A DNA stretch of 64,000 bases from Arenibacter sp. ARW7G5Y1 (GTDB lineage: Bacteria; Bacteroidota; Bacteroidia; Flavobacteriales; Flavobacteriaceae): assembly GCF_003201775.1 (NCBI RefSeq), contig NZ_QJJZ01000014.1, forward strand, positions 1 through 64,000. Direction: 5' to 3'. How positions within the stretch are numbered: position 1 is the stretch's first letter; each line of letters starts with the position of its first letter. This document shows, one piece after another, positions 1 through 6,984 of this stretch. The translations under genes and the position numbers were made by a program. The notes under the pieces were generated by a model that was not told the origin of the DNA, did no database searches, and worked only from the letters and a program-made list of their open reading frames with translations.

Positions 1-2
1 TT

Positions 3-128
3 TTAAACAGAAGTACAAATGCTTCAGCAGAATCCTTTAATGCCAAAGTAAAGGCTTTTAGATCACAATTTAGGGGAGTCAGGAATACGGAATACTTCTT
101 ATATCGCTTGATTAAATTATATTCTTAA
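3..128 (+). CDS. ISL3-family (ISAon1-like) transposase, C-terminal fragment
   Basis: The reading frame enters from the left edge and ends at a TAA at 126-128, giving 41 residues. The core NRSTNASAESFNAKVKAFRS followed by QFRGVRN and FLYRL is the conserved tail of ISL3/ISAon1-type DDE transposases common in Bacteroidota. The sequence just after the stop (about 135-160) is probably the right end of the element, but the left end lies outside the window, so a terminal inverted repeat cannot be confirmed. Whether the transposase is intact upstream is unknown. Confidence 0.75.
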   Translation, partial: LNRSTNASAESFNAKVKAFRSQFRGVRNTEYFLYRLIKLYS

Positions 129-257
129 AATGGTAAAAACCCAAGTTTTGGACTTGATCCCAAAAAACACGACTGATCAAATTATTCCTAACTTTTTGAT
201 AAACACAACAATTGGTCATGATCCCTTATTCATACTCTATCCAGTGAAATTTGGCAC

Positions 258-306
258 AAAAAAATAGTACATAAATCCAGCTGTGTTTTGGATCAATATG
301 TACTAT
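258..306 (-). terminator. Rho-independent terminator of the cold-shock-domain gene
   Basis: ATAGTACATA (264-273) pairs with TATGTACTAT (297-306), helped by ATCC/GGAT inside. On the minus strand the stem is followed by seven T (258-264). It lies 50 bp past the stop of the minus-strand cold-shock-domain gene. Confidence 0.6.
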
Positions 307-356
307 CCATACAATTCTAAAGTAGCCCAAATCCATTGTGGCAATTGGATTGAATA

Positions 357-812
357 CTAGATTTTCTTTACCCGTACCGCATTCATCCCCTTCATTCCCT
401 TTTCCAGTTCAAAGGAAACCTTGTCATTTTCGGCAATCTCATCTATAAGCCCACTAACATGGGTAAAATACTTCTCTTGGTTTTCAGTATCGATAATAAA
501 TCCAAATCCCTTGGAAGTATCGAAAAAAGATACTTTGCCATTTCTAACCGGGTCGAATTCCTCAACATCGCTATCATCCCTTTTAGGCACCCCAATTTCT
601 ATGGTAGAAGCATCTATTTTTATTTTTTTGGAGGGATCTGGCGGAGTATCCGTTAAATTTCCGTCATGATCAACATAAGCAAATTGAATACCTGGTCCAT
701 TTTCCTTCGACTCCAATTTACGGGCCTCCTTTTTCTTCTGCTTTTCCTCACGTTTTTTTAAACGCTTCTTTTCCTTTTCACTTTTACTATACGTTTGTTG
801 CGATTTTGCCAT
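357..812 (-). CDS. Cold-shock-domain protein with lysine-rich N-terminal extension
   Basis: A 151-residue predicted cytoplasmic nucleic-acid-binding protein. The C-terminal part (about 89-151) is a cold-shock domain with RNP1-like KGFGFI (101-106) and RNP2-like KYFTHVS (114-120). Residues 1-35 are extremely Lys/Glu-rich, likely a charged helix, and 40-88 form an acidic linker. Canonical CspA proteins are about 70 residues, so this is the extended form often seen in Bacteroidota, presumably an RNA chaperone; its specific RNA partners are unknown. The start ATG is preceded by an A/T-rich leader without Shine-Dalgarno, usual for the phylum. It has its own terminator and no operon partner. Confidence 0.85.
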   Translation of the reverse strand: MAKSQQTYSKSEKEKKRLKKREEKQKKKEARKLESKENGPGIQFAYVDHDGNLTDTPPDPSKKIKIDASTIEIGVPKRDDSDVEEFDPVRNGKVSFFDTSKGFGFIIDTENQEKYFTHVSGLIDEIAENDKVSFELEKGMKGMNAVRVKKI

Positions 813-1031
813 TGTTTTTTTTAATGTTAAAAATTGTAAATCTCGTCCGAGCAGCGGTTGAAATACTAAACGAGTGTTTGAAAAAGAAAAATGAATCTAA
901 TTTTATCTACCCAAGAATTTAGTAGCAGCAATAGTGATTACAGGTCAATGCGCAACTCTTAAAACTTCAACAAATATAAGGCTAGTATTTCAAATAATTT
1001 AATTTCCTCCACCAATTTTTTATTCCTATTG

Positions 1032-1239
1032 AATAAAAGGTATTAAATCTCAGGGCAAGCCTGTCTGCCGACATAGGCAGGCCTGTCTGCCGACAAAGGC
1101 AGGCCCAGAACCCAATAATGGGAATCGACCCTAGGGTAGAGGTATTGATCCTAGATCCCGCCGAAAAAGGCGGGATTAGTTCAACTTGCCATTTTAAGTG
1201 CGTCTTACCGACTTCCCAATATTGAGTTTCACAAATAAA
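1032..1239 (+). repeat. Structured dispersed repeat, copy 1
   Basis: This 208-bp block is repeated, in the same orientation, at 22307-22488. It begins AATAAAAGGTATTAAA and ends near TTGAGTTTCACAAATAAA. Inside are a perfect hairpin ATCCCGCC-GAAAAA-GGCGGGAT (1155-1176) and a GCCTGTCTGCC/GGCAGGC hairpin that is tandemly duplicated here; copy 2 lacks one 26-bp unit. No transposase or recognisable protein is encoded. It looks like a non-autonomous structured element (REP- or MITE-like); its class is unknown. Confidence 0.8.
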
Positions 1240-1459
1240 AATGGACCTGATTTTTAGGTTTTTGGGATAAAAACAAGAAATTACAACTTCCGTATTATTC
1301 TTCTTTAAAATACCATCGTAAGCAACAATCACAATAGGGCCATGTACTTTCATTTAAAAGACCACATCTACGTTTCATTCAACACACCCTTTCATACAAC
1401 CCTCTTTTTTAAGCAATTACATCAATTTTTGGGAATTTTTCCTACAATTCGTTTCAGAA

Positions 1460-1478
1460 ATGCTTAACTTCTAAGCAT
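1460..1478. promoter_or_regulatory. Dyad in the leader of the TonB receptor gene
   Basis: ATGCTTA and TAAGCAT are perfect inverted arms with a 5-nt spacer, ending 22 nt before the ATG of the receptor. It could be an operator or a leader hairpin. No regulator is assigned. Confidence 0.35.
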
Positions 1479-1500
1479 ATTAACTCAAAAATACTCACAT

Positions 1501-4359
1501 ATGAAAAAGCATTACCTTATTGCTATGATTTTCCTTTTGGGGATGGTAGGTATTACCAACGCCCAAATAAAAGGAACAGTTTTGGATGAAGAGGGTACTC
1601 CGTTGCCCGGGGCATCCATTGTAATCAAAGGAACCACCACAGGTACAACTACGGATTTCGATGGCAACTTTACCATTGAGGCTTCCATGGGCGATATTTT
1701 AGTGGTTTCCTATATTGGATTCGAGACCTTGCAGTTAACGGTCAATAATACCGTCATGGACATACGTCTTACTTCAGGTGTCGCCTTGTCCGAAGTCATT
1801 ATTGTTGGTTCGCGTAATCCCAATAGAACGGCCACTGAAAGTACCGTACCTGTAGATGTTATAGACATGAAGGAGCTTAATAATGTGGCGCCGCAGGTAA
1901 ATCTGAATCAGATATTAAATTATGTGGCACCATCTTTCACCTCCAATACCCAGACCATTTCGGACGGAACAGACCATATTGATCCGGCATCCCTTAGAGG
2001 ATTGGGGCCCGATCAAGTTTTGGTCTTAATTAATGGCAAAAGAAGGCACACCTCCTCATTGATCAATGTTAACGGTACCTTTGGTAGAGGAAGCGTGGGA
2101 ACTGATTTGAATGCCATCCCTGCCGCTGCCATACGACGTATAGAAGTGTTACGGGACGGTGCCGCTGCACAATATGGTTCAGACGCTATAGCCGGAGTTA
2201 TCAATATCATATTGAACAAAGATGTAAATGAACTCACTACTACCATTACCACAGGAGCCAATTTCACCAAAAACGCCAATGACCAAACCGGGGGTGTGGA
2301 TGGAGAAACAACCAACATATCGGCTAGTTACGGAATACCACTTGGGGACAATGGTGGATTTATAAACCTGTCCGGAGATTTTGACGTACGGGAGGAATAT
2401 AGCCGAATGAAGGAGTGGGAAGGTTCTATTTTTAATCTGTACAATACAGTTGAAAGAGTAGCCAATTCAGATGGATACGACATTGCCAATCTTCTGGATG
2501 ACGATGTAGCCGATGTAATCCAGTATGCAGACCAAGCAGGGATTGATCGAAATGGAGCTAACACCAAAGAGGATTTAAGAACTATTCTTAGTGCAGATGC
2601 AACCACTGCGGAATTGGCGGCCAGGGGCCAACAAAGAAGCGATTACAATATGCGGGTAGGACAATCCGCCTTGCGTGGTGGCCGCTTATTTGCCAATTTC
2701 TCCTTACCCTTGGATGATTTAGGAACAACCCTATACTCCTTTGCCGGAATCAGTTCCAGGACAGGTAATTCCGCTGGATTTTATAGGTTGCCCAACCAAA
2801 GCAGGACCTATACTCCTGCCTATATCGACGGCTTTTTACCCGAGATCAATTCCAATATCAAAGATCAATCCATATCATTGGGAATCAAAGGTATGGTAGG
2901 AGATTGGAGCGTTGATTTGAGCAATACCTATGGAAAAAATTCATTCTTGTACACTATCGGAAATACCTTTAATGCCTCTATGCAAAATGCATCCCCCACA
3001 TTTTTTGATGCCGGTGGGTTCTCTTTTCTTCAAAACACCTCCAATTTGGACATAACACAGTTTTTTGAGGATGTCATGTACGGATTGAACATTGCCTTTG
3101 GTGCCGAGTATAGGGTGGAAAATTATGATATTGTTGCAGGGGAAGAGGCGTCCTATGCCCAATATACTGCCAATGGACAACGTATAACCTTGGCATCCCA
3201 ACAACCTTCCCAAGATTTCTTTGGCGCTTCCAGGCCTGGTGGCTCCCAAGTGTTTCCAGGTTTTGCTCCGTCCAACGAATTATCTAGGGGAAGAAGCAGT
3301 GTAGCCGGCTATTTTGATGTAGAGGCCGATTTTTCAGAAGCGTTTTTGGCCAGTTTCGCTACCCGATATGAAAATTACAGCGACTTTGGAGGTACCATCA
3401 ATTTTAAACTGGCAGGAAGATTCAAGGCTACTGATAATCTAAATATTCGTGCAGCTCTGAATACAGGCTTTAGGGCGCCATCCCTCCACCAGATCAACTT
3501 TAATTCCACCTCCACTATTTTTGACAACCAAGGTAACCCACAGGAAGTAGGGACCTTTGCCAATGATAGCAGGGCCGCCAAACTATTGGGCATTCCACAG
3601 TTGAAGGAGGAAACCTCCCAAAGTGTAAGTTTGGGGCTTACCGCCAAAATTCCGGAAGCCAATATTACCGTGACCGTAGATGGATATTTTGTAAAAATCA
3701 ATGATCGTGTCGTCTATACCGGTCAGTTTTCTGGACCTGGTACAGGTACAGAATTGGACAACCTGCTAAGACAGGCGAATGCTACGGCGGCCTCCTTCTT
3801 TGCCAATGCGATTGATACCGAATCCAAAGGCTTGGATGTAGTAGTCACCCACAAGACCGATTTAGGAGCCAATTGGAGGTTAAAATCGGATTTGGCAGGA
3901 ACTTTCTCCAAAACCAAAAAAGTAGGGGACATAAATGCCTCTGATGTTCTAAGGAATGCAGGATTGATCGATACTTACTTCCCCGAAGATAGCAGGGTTT
4001 ATTTGGAGGAGGCAGTACCAAGGACCAAAATAAACCTTTCCAACAGCCTTACCTCGGATAAATTTATCATTTTCCTTAGAAATGTGTACTTTGGAGAGGT
4101 AACCGAAGCAACCACAACGCTGGCCAACCAACAGGTGTTCGGCACTAAATTGGTAACAGATCTTTCTGTAGGCTATAAAGCAACGGATGCCCTAACTTTT
4201 ACTATTGGAGCCAATAATTTGTTGGATATTTATCCGGACAGGGCCAAGGACGAATTTGGTAATCGTAGCGATGGCCGTTTCGATTGGTCGCGCAGGGCAC
4301 AACAATTTGGCATTGGAGGTAGGTTCCTTTTTGCTCGAGTGAATTTTACACTTAAATAA
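1501..4359 (+). CDS. TonB-dependent outer-membrane receptor
   Basis: A 952-residue outer-membrane importer that would use TonB/ExbBD energy. A signal peptide (about 1-21, ending NAQ) is followed by a carboxypeptidase-regulatory-like beta-sandwich (about 23-90, GTVLDEEGTPLPGASIVIKG), a plug domain (about 110-245, with LRGLGPDQVLVLINGKRR and VLRDGAAAQYGSDAIAGVIN) and a long beta-barrel to the C terminus. The SusC-type N-domain is present, but no SusD partner lies next to it, so it is probably a stand-alone receptor for a siderophore, vitamin or small glycan rather than a polysaccharide-utilisation locus component. The substrate cannot be told from sequence. It is apparently monocistronic, ending at a strong bidirectional terminator. 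Confidence 0.92.
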   Translation: MKKHYLIAMIFLLGMVGITNAQIKGTVLDEEGTPLPGASIVIKGTTTGTTTDFDGNFTIEASMGDILVVSYIGFETLQLTVNNTVMDIRLTSGVALSEVIIVGSRNPNRTATESTVPVDVIDMKELNNVAPQVNLNQILNYVAPSFTSNTQTISDGTDHIDPASLRGLGPDQVLVLINGKRRHTSSLINVNGTFGRGSVGTDLNAIPAAAIRRIEVLRDGAAAQYGSDAIAGVINIILNKDVNELTTTITTGANFTKNANDQTGGVDGETTNISASYGIPLGDNGGFINLSGDFDVREEYSRMKEWEGSIFNLYNTVERVANSDGYDIANLLDDDVADVIQYADQAGIDRNGANTKEDLRTILSADATTAELAARGQQRSDYNMRVGQSALRGGRLFANFSLPLDDLGTTLYSFAGISSRTGNSAGFYRLPNQSRTYTPAYIDGFLPEINSNIKDQSISLGIKGMVGDWSVDLSNTYGKNSFLYTIGNTFNASMQNASPTFFDAGGFSFLQNTSNLDITQFFEDVMYGLNIAFGAEYRVENYDIVAGEEASYAQYTANGQRITLASQQPSQDFFGASRPGGSQVFPGFAPSNELSRGRSSVAGYFDVEADFSEAFLASFATRYENYSDFGGTINFKLAGRFKATDNLNIRAALNTGFRAPSLHQINFNSTSTIFDNQGNPQEVGTFANDSRAAKLLGIPQLKEETSQSVSLGLTAKIPEANITVTVDGYFVKINDRVVYTGQFSGPGTGTELDNLLRQANATAASFFANAIDTESKGLDVVVTHKTDLGANWRLKSDLAGTFSKTKKVGDINASDVLRNAGLIDTYFPEDSRVYLEEAVPRTKINLSNSLTSDKFIIFLRNVYFGEVTEATTTLANQQVFGTKLVTDLSVGYKATDALTFTIGANNLLDIYPDRAKDEFGNRSDGRFDWSRRAQQFGIGGRFLFARVNFTLK

Positions 4360-4383
4360 ACCCGTAATATTTGCATTCATCAA

Positions 4384-4421
4384 AAAAAGGAAAAGTCACC
4401 ATGTAGTGGCTTTTCCTTTTT
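4384..4421. terminator. Bidirectional terminator between TonB receptor and osmC
   Basis: AAAAAGGAAAAGTCAC pairs with GTGGCTTTTCCTTTTT (one G-T pair) around a 6-nt loop. A- and T-runs on both sides allow it to serve both convergent genes. Confidence 0.8.
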
Positions 4422-4474
4422 ATGGTTACACCTTGAACATTTATTTATGGTTCGGACCATAAATACCAATTGTC

Positions 4475-4894
4475 TTAACCTTGCAGGTCCACCTCCAAGA
4501 TTATGTTTGTTTTCAACAATTTGGAAATAGGACAAATTTCCTTCGCCTTTTGGGCCACTTCCTTAAATTGTTCCAATTTGATTCCCGGTACCGTACCACT
4601 AAGACTTAAAGTTATCTGTGTTATACTCCCATCCTCAAAGTTTACCTTGGCAGCTGTATCCAAATTGGTCGGCGTAAAACCGGCCTCTCCCAATAAAAAA
4701 CTGAGCTGCATGGTAAAGCATCCGGCATGGGCCGCTCCAATAAGTTCTTCAGGGTTGGTACCCTTGCCATCTTCGAACCGTGACTTAAAGGAATATTGGG
4801 TATCCTTCAAGATGGTACTTTCCGTAGTCAAGGTACCCTTACCATCCTTACCGCTACCTTGCCAGTTTGCACTTGCCTTTCTCGTGAATTTCAT
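4475..4894 (-). CDS. osmC: OsmC-family peroxiredoxin
   Basis: 139 residues, the usual length for OsmC/Ohr proteins, cytoplasmic thiol peroxidases that reduce organic hydroperoxides. The two redox cysteines are visible: Cys59 in HAGCFTM and Cys121 in ICPISK. The N-terminal strand region (KASANWQGSGKDGKGTL) and the NPEELIGAAHAGCF helix are typical of the OsmC rather than the Ohr branch. It is a single gene convergent with the TonB receptor. Regulation is not visible. Confidence 0.88.
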   Translation of the reverse strand: MKFTRKASANWQGSGKDGKGTLTTESTILKDTQYSFKSRFEDGKGTNPEELIGAAHAGCFTMQLSFLLGEAGFTPTNLDTAAKVNFEDGSITQITLSLSGTVPGIKLEQFKEVAQKAKEICPISKLLKTNIILEVDLQG

Positions 4895-5321
4895 ACCTAC
4901 TTATTTTAAGTTATTGCAATCTTTTATTAATCCACTTCCATGTATGCCCCCCCCTTCCCTGTACAACAAAATGGACCTTCCCTAAATATTGGTAAATCCT
5001 ACTTCATATACTGTTGAACGGTGAAGCACATTAACCTCTAAGATATTAAATAGCTAATTATAATTTACCAAAAATCACACATTTCCCTTAGGGTGTCTTG
5101 CATGCCACATAAGTTGAACTATTTTTCTTCAGGTCCACTAAAACAAAAAAATAATCAAATGACTGATATTCAGTTAATTAAAATAAATTTCTCTCCTGTA
5201 TCCAAGGTATTAATGTTAAATATTGCTTAAAACGGTACTATTTTATACATAGTACTGTAACAATTCCATCAATCTATCGTCTCCTAGTAGTACATCAATT
5301 AATCATACATAAAAGAATATC
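4895..5321. other. 427-bp intergenic region upstream of the micropeptide unit
   Basis: AT-rich. Apart from the dyad at 5235-5255 I see no protein or RNA gene. A 23-codon frame at 5159-5230 exists but has no supporting paralogue. The promoter of the micropeptide unit presumably lies in the last 100 bp; no clean TAnnTTTG element is apparent. Confidence 0.5.
5235..5255. promoter_or_regulatory. Dyad upstream of the micropeptide unit
   Basis: GTACTAT and ATAGTAC are perfect 7-bp inverted arms separated by TTTATAC, 66 bp before the first micropeptide ATG. The position suits an operator or the top of a leader hairpin; this is inference only. Confidence 0.35.
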
Positions 5322-5408
5322 ATGGAAACAATTAACAAACATTTGGTAAAACAAACATTGGAATCTTCAAAAAGTAGAATTTGGAATAACAAAAGAAGGT
5401 ACAATTAG
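5322..5408 (+). CDS. Micropeptide 1 (28 aa), paralogue of the next frame
   Basis: An ATG-to-TAG frame of 28 residues beginning METINKHLVKQT and ending IWNNKRRYN. It is basic and lacks a signal peptide or membrane segment. The following frame (5453-5539) encodes a peptide identical at 19 of 28 positions; seven codons differ only synonymously and most replacements are conservative (I/V, L/F, L/I, Y/F), which indicates selection on the protein. The block ACATCAATTAA lies upstream of both frames (5292-5302 and 5431-5441), so the duplication includes the leader. The frame is far below usual gene-caller cut-offs. Function unknown; a ribosome- or nucleic-acid-binding peptide is possible from its charge. 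Confidence 0.6.
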   Translation: METINKHLVKQTLESSKSRIWNNKRRYN

Positions 5409-5452
5409 CATATCGCAAAAAAACAATTTAACATCAATTAAAAATCAACATC

Positions 5453-5539
5453 ATGGAAAAAGTCAATAAGCATTTCGTTAAACAAACAATTGAAAACTCT
5501 AAAAGCAATATTTGGAATACCAAAAGGCGTTTCAGGTAA
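5453..5539 (+). CDS. Micropeptide 2 (28 aa), tandem paralogue
   Basis: A 28-residue frame beginning MEKVNKHFVKQT and ending IWNTKRRFR, with a TAA stop. It shares the pattern NKH-VKQT-E-SKS-IW-N-KRR with micropeptide 1 and starts 44 nt after it. Same length, same strand and same leader motif argue for a real tandem gene pair. No known family is recognised. The conserved Trp followed by a basic cluster is the most distinctive feature. Confidence 0.6.
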   Translation: MEKVNKHFVKQTIENSKSNIWNTKRRFR

Positions 5540-5563
5540 TTAAAAAACCTTAAAACAATAATC

Positions 5564-5695
5564 ATGAAATCATTCATCCATAAATCACAATCAGAATCAA
5601 CTAACTTTCAGTTGACCGGGGAAAGTATCCTAATGGTAAATTTTAAAAGTATCAAGAAAAACCGTTGGGCCGAGCGCAGAATCTATTTAAATTAA
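5564..5695 (+). CDS. Micropeptide 3 (43 aa), shares the Trp/Arg-Arg tail
   Basis: A 43-residue frame starting MKSFIHKSQSES, 24 nt after micropeptide 2. Its middle (LTGESILMVNF) differs from the other two, but the tail KKNRWAERRIYLN resembles their K-x-x-I-W-N-x-KRR ends. It is the last frame before the terminator at 5733, so the three probably share one transcript. Support is weaker than for the paralogous pair because there is no close copy to compare. Function unknown. Confidence 0.45.
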   Translation: MKSFIHKSQSESTNFQLTGESILMVNFKSIKKNRWAERRIYLN

Positions 5696-5732
5696 TTACC
5701 ATTGTTCACAGTGAAAAGGTTCTATAATTAAG

Positions 5733-5766
5733 AGCAGTTGATGTGGTATCACCTGCTTTTTTTTAT
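5733..5766 (+). terminator. Rho-independent terminator of the micropeptide unit
   Basis: AGCAG-T-TGAT pairs with ATCA-C-CTGCT around GTGGT and is followed by a run of T. Its place 38 bp after the third small frame shows that this region is transcribed on the plus strand although no long gene is present. Confidence 0.7.
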
Positions 5767-5826
5767 ATCAGTTCATCCTACCCCTTTAGCTTTACCCAAG
5801 AGTAAGGTGGTACAATTAAAACGGCC

Positions 5827-6765
5827 CTAATCCTCTTTGGGCGAAAACCGACTTGAAAATCTAGAAAACAAGACCAATTTTTTTCTGGTATTGATAAAAT
5901 AGACCCCGGTCAGAAGCACTATAGCAGCAATGGTGGACTGGGTAGTTATCTGTTCATCCAAGAAAAACCAACCCAGTAAAAGTGCTATTATCGGGTTTAC
6001 ATAGGTGGAAGTCGCTACCTTTTCGGGTGATACCACTTTTAATAGATAGTTGAACGCGGTAAAGGCAACTATACTGCCCAGAATTATAAGAAACAGCATA
6101 GAATATTGTACCGGACTACTCCAAGTTGTAGGAAGGGTCCAAGTTTCCCCAATAAGCAAGCTTCCCACCATTAGAATGATTCCCGCTGTAAACATTTGAA
6201 ATCCTGTATTGACAAAATAATTCTTGGGTAGATCCGCCTTGGCCACAAACAAACTGCCATATGCCCAACTAACCATACAGCAAAATATCATGACCATCCC
6301 CAATACCGAGTTCTCTTGACTTATAATTTGGTTTTGGCTCACCAATAAATAGATCCCCAAAATGCCAATAATAACCCCTACCACAGACATGGTCTGAATC
6401 TTTTTTCCTTCCAGTATCCGCATTAACAATAAAATTACCAGAGGTTGTGCCGCTATTTCCAAAGCTGCAAAACCGCTGTCTACGTATTTCAGTGCCCATA
6501 CAACAAAACCATTCCCAAAAGCAAGGAATAAAAAGCCTGCAACAATGGAATTTAATAATTGCCTTTTAGTGATGGTCATTGGAATCCCCATAATCTTACA
6601 CAGTAAAAAAATTAAAATTCCAGCCACCGAAAACCGCACAGAAGCCAACATAAAGGGAGGTAATTCATGTACAGCGATCTTATTCATTAGGTAAGTAGAG
6701 CCCCAAATAACATATATGGCAAAAAAAGCGAGTACTATTAGAAGTGTATTTTGGGATTTGGACAT
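5827..6765 (-). CDS. EamA/DMT-family inner-membrane transporter
   Basis: 312 residues from the chosen ATG (MSKSQNTLLIV); a frame 27 nt longer is open but the shorter start matches the family. Ten hydrophobic segments form two EamA repeats: the first with AIYVIWGSTYLMNKIAV and LPPFMLASVRF, the second with SWAYGSLFVAKA and YVNPIIALLLGWFFLDE. Such RhaT/YdcZ-like drug/metabolite transporters usually export amino acids or small metabolites; the substrate is not predictable here. It is a single gene, transcribed toward the micropeptide terminator. Confidence 0.88.
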   Translation of the reverse strand: MSKSQNTLLIVLAFFAIYVIWGSTYLMNKIAVHELPPFMLASVRFSVAGILIFLLCKIMGIPMTITKRQLLNSIVAGFLFLAFGNGFVVWALKYVDSGFAALEIAAQPLVILLLMRILEGKKIQTMSVVGVIIGILGIYLLVSQNQIISQENSVLGMVMIFCCMVSWAYGSLFVAKADLPKNYFVNTGFQMFTAGIILMVGSLLIGETWTLPTTWSSPVQYSMLFLIILGSIVAFTAFNYLLKVVSPEKVATSTYVNPIIALLLGWFFLDEQITTQSTIAAIVLLTGVYFINTRKKLVLFSRFSSRFSPKED

Positions 6766-6984
6766 AAAAATAGCTTTTCCAATGAACCACAAAAGTAAGT
6801 ATAACTTTTATTAATTATGCCCATCCAGGATGCCATATTATGGCAATAATCCACTAATACCGTCCCTGGTCTCCCCAAGTTCCAATCCTAAAAGTTTAGG
6901 CACTTATGTAGTTGGCTAAAACAATAGGCAAAGAACAGGCCTACTGCTTTAAATTGTGGCCGTATACATCGCTAACCCTCCTGT

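Larger units (their letters stand above)
813..1500. other. 688-bp intergenic region without a convincing gene
   Basis: It separates two divergent genes, the cold-shock gene and the TonB receptor. It holds copy 1 of a structured dispersed repeat (1032-1239) and a short dyad before the receptor gene (1460-1478). An open frame on the minus strand across 982-1353 runs through the repeat and is not accepted as a gene. Confidence 0.6.

Noticed and set aside
941-953. Near-identical 13-mer AGGTCAATGCGCA also seen at 9429-9441
   Set aside because: With 64 kb, a one-mismatch 13-mer pair is expected by chance.
982-1353. 123-codon open frame on the minus strand
   Set aside because: It runs through the structured repeat, and its second half is a translation of that repeat. 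No domain is seen; the repeat copy at 22307 does not keep this frame in a gene context.
5159-5230. 23-codon frame upstream of the micropeptides
   Set aside because: No paralogue or conserved tail, and it overlaps the presumed promoter region.
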